From NCBI GenBank assembly GCA_040954595.2, contig CM082591.2, forward strand, positions 11,346,001-11,410,000: 64,000 nt of DNA. Reading direction: 5' to 3'. This document shows positions 63,787 to 64,000 of this stretch, piece by piece. The notes beneath the pieces were generated by a model that searched no databases, was not told the DNA's origin, and saw nothing but the letters and a program-made list of their open reading frames with translations. How positions within the stretch are numbered: the first letter of the stretch is position 1; every line of letters begins with the position of its first letter. The stretch comes from Balanoglossus misakiensis (taxonomy: Eukaryota > Hemichordata). A program made the translations under genes and the position numbers.

Positions 63787-64000
63787 ACAACAGAATTAAA
63801 TTAATAAACGTAGCTGTGTTTGGAAGCAACCTTGGAAATTTTAGAACTATCCGTCGATCTACTGAGTCTAGTGGAAAACTTTCTGATGCGCATAGGCCTA
63901 TCATGTGTTTTGCGCATCACAACAGAATTAAATTAATAAACGTAGCTGTGTTTGGAAGCAACCATGAAAATTTTAGAACTATCCGTCGATCTACTGAGTC

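Larger units (their letters stand above)
33710..64000. repeat. Satellite array, right block (about 230 monomers)
   Basis: The array resumes at AAGCAACCATGG, the second half of the monomer broken by the Gypsy element, and continues to the window's end inside a monomer. Prevalent types end in GAATTTTGTAAACAAACG, GAATTAAATTAATGAACGTAG and GATTTCCTTAAATAACG; the last is 131 bp because one A is missing. GATCTACTGAGTC replaces GATCTACAGAGTC in many copies. Left-block types reappear as islands, for example near 35.4-39.9, 43.0-44.1 and 46.9-51.1 kb. No gene or unrelated insertion was found in these 30 kb. Confidence 0.97.

Noticed and set aside
1-64000. CENP-B box in the monomer
   Set aside because: No match to the usual TTCG(N4)A(N2)CGGG core was seen in any monomer type.

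Overview
The window is eukaryotic and almost certainly from a metazoan genome, probably an aquatic invertebrate; the exact group cannot be fixed from sequence alone. About 87% of it is one satellite DNA: a tandem array of a roughly 132-bp monomer, about 420 copies, that runs off both ends of the window. No bacterial-type operon, rRNA, tRNA gene, CRISPR array or ordinary host gene was recognised. The metazoan call rests on the satellite, a CR1/L2-like LINE and a Gmr1-type Ty3/Gypsy element with a SCAN-like Gag.

Layout. 1-20640: satellite, mainly monomer types ending in GAATTCAATTAATAAACG, GATTTCCTCAAATAAACG and GAATTCGGTAAATAAACG, with 136-bp and 124-bp length variants. 20641-21624: a 5'-truncated LINE (C-terminal part of the reverse transcriptase, 3' hairpin, seven ATT units) inserted in one monomer, with a 6-bp target duplication. 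21625-26483: satellite again, changing near 23.5 kb to monomers ending in GAATTTTGTAAACAAACG. 26484-33709: a complete, minus-strand Ty3/Gypsy retrotransposon with two LTRs that differ by two substitutions and one 25-bp indel, a 4-bp target duplication, a tRNA-Pro-type primer binding site, a polypurine tract and one uninterrupted Gag-Pol frame. Its pol order is protease-integrase-RT-RNase H, the inverted order of the Gmr1 clade. A 656-bp element with terminal inverted repeats and TTA target duplications (PIF/Harbinger-like MITE) is nested in its 5' leader at 32146-32801. 33710-64000: satellite to the end of the window.

The array is hierarchical. Blocks of 6 to 31 monomers are repeated at offsets of about 785/789, 1189, 1439, 1456, 2240, 2375, 3560 and 4096 bp, as expected from repeated unequal exchange. 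Both large insertions interrupt a monomer cleanly and neither insertion is itself duplicated with the array, so both look younger than the last amplification of their surroundings. Because 132 is divisible by three, frames stay open over several monomers on both strands. The resulting predicted peptides are by-products of the repeat and are not called as genes.
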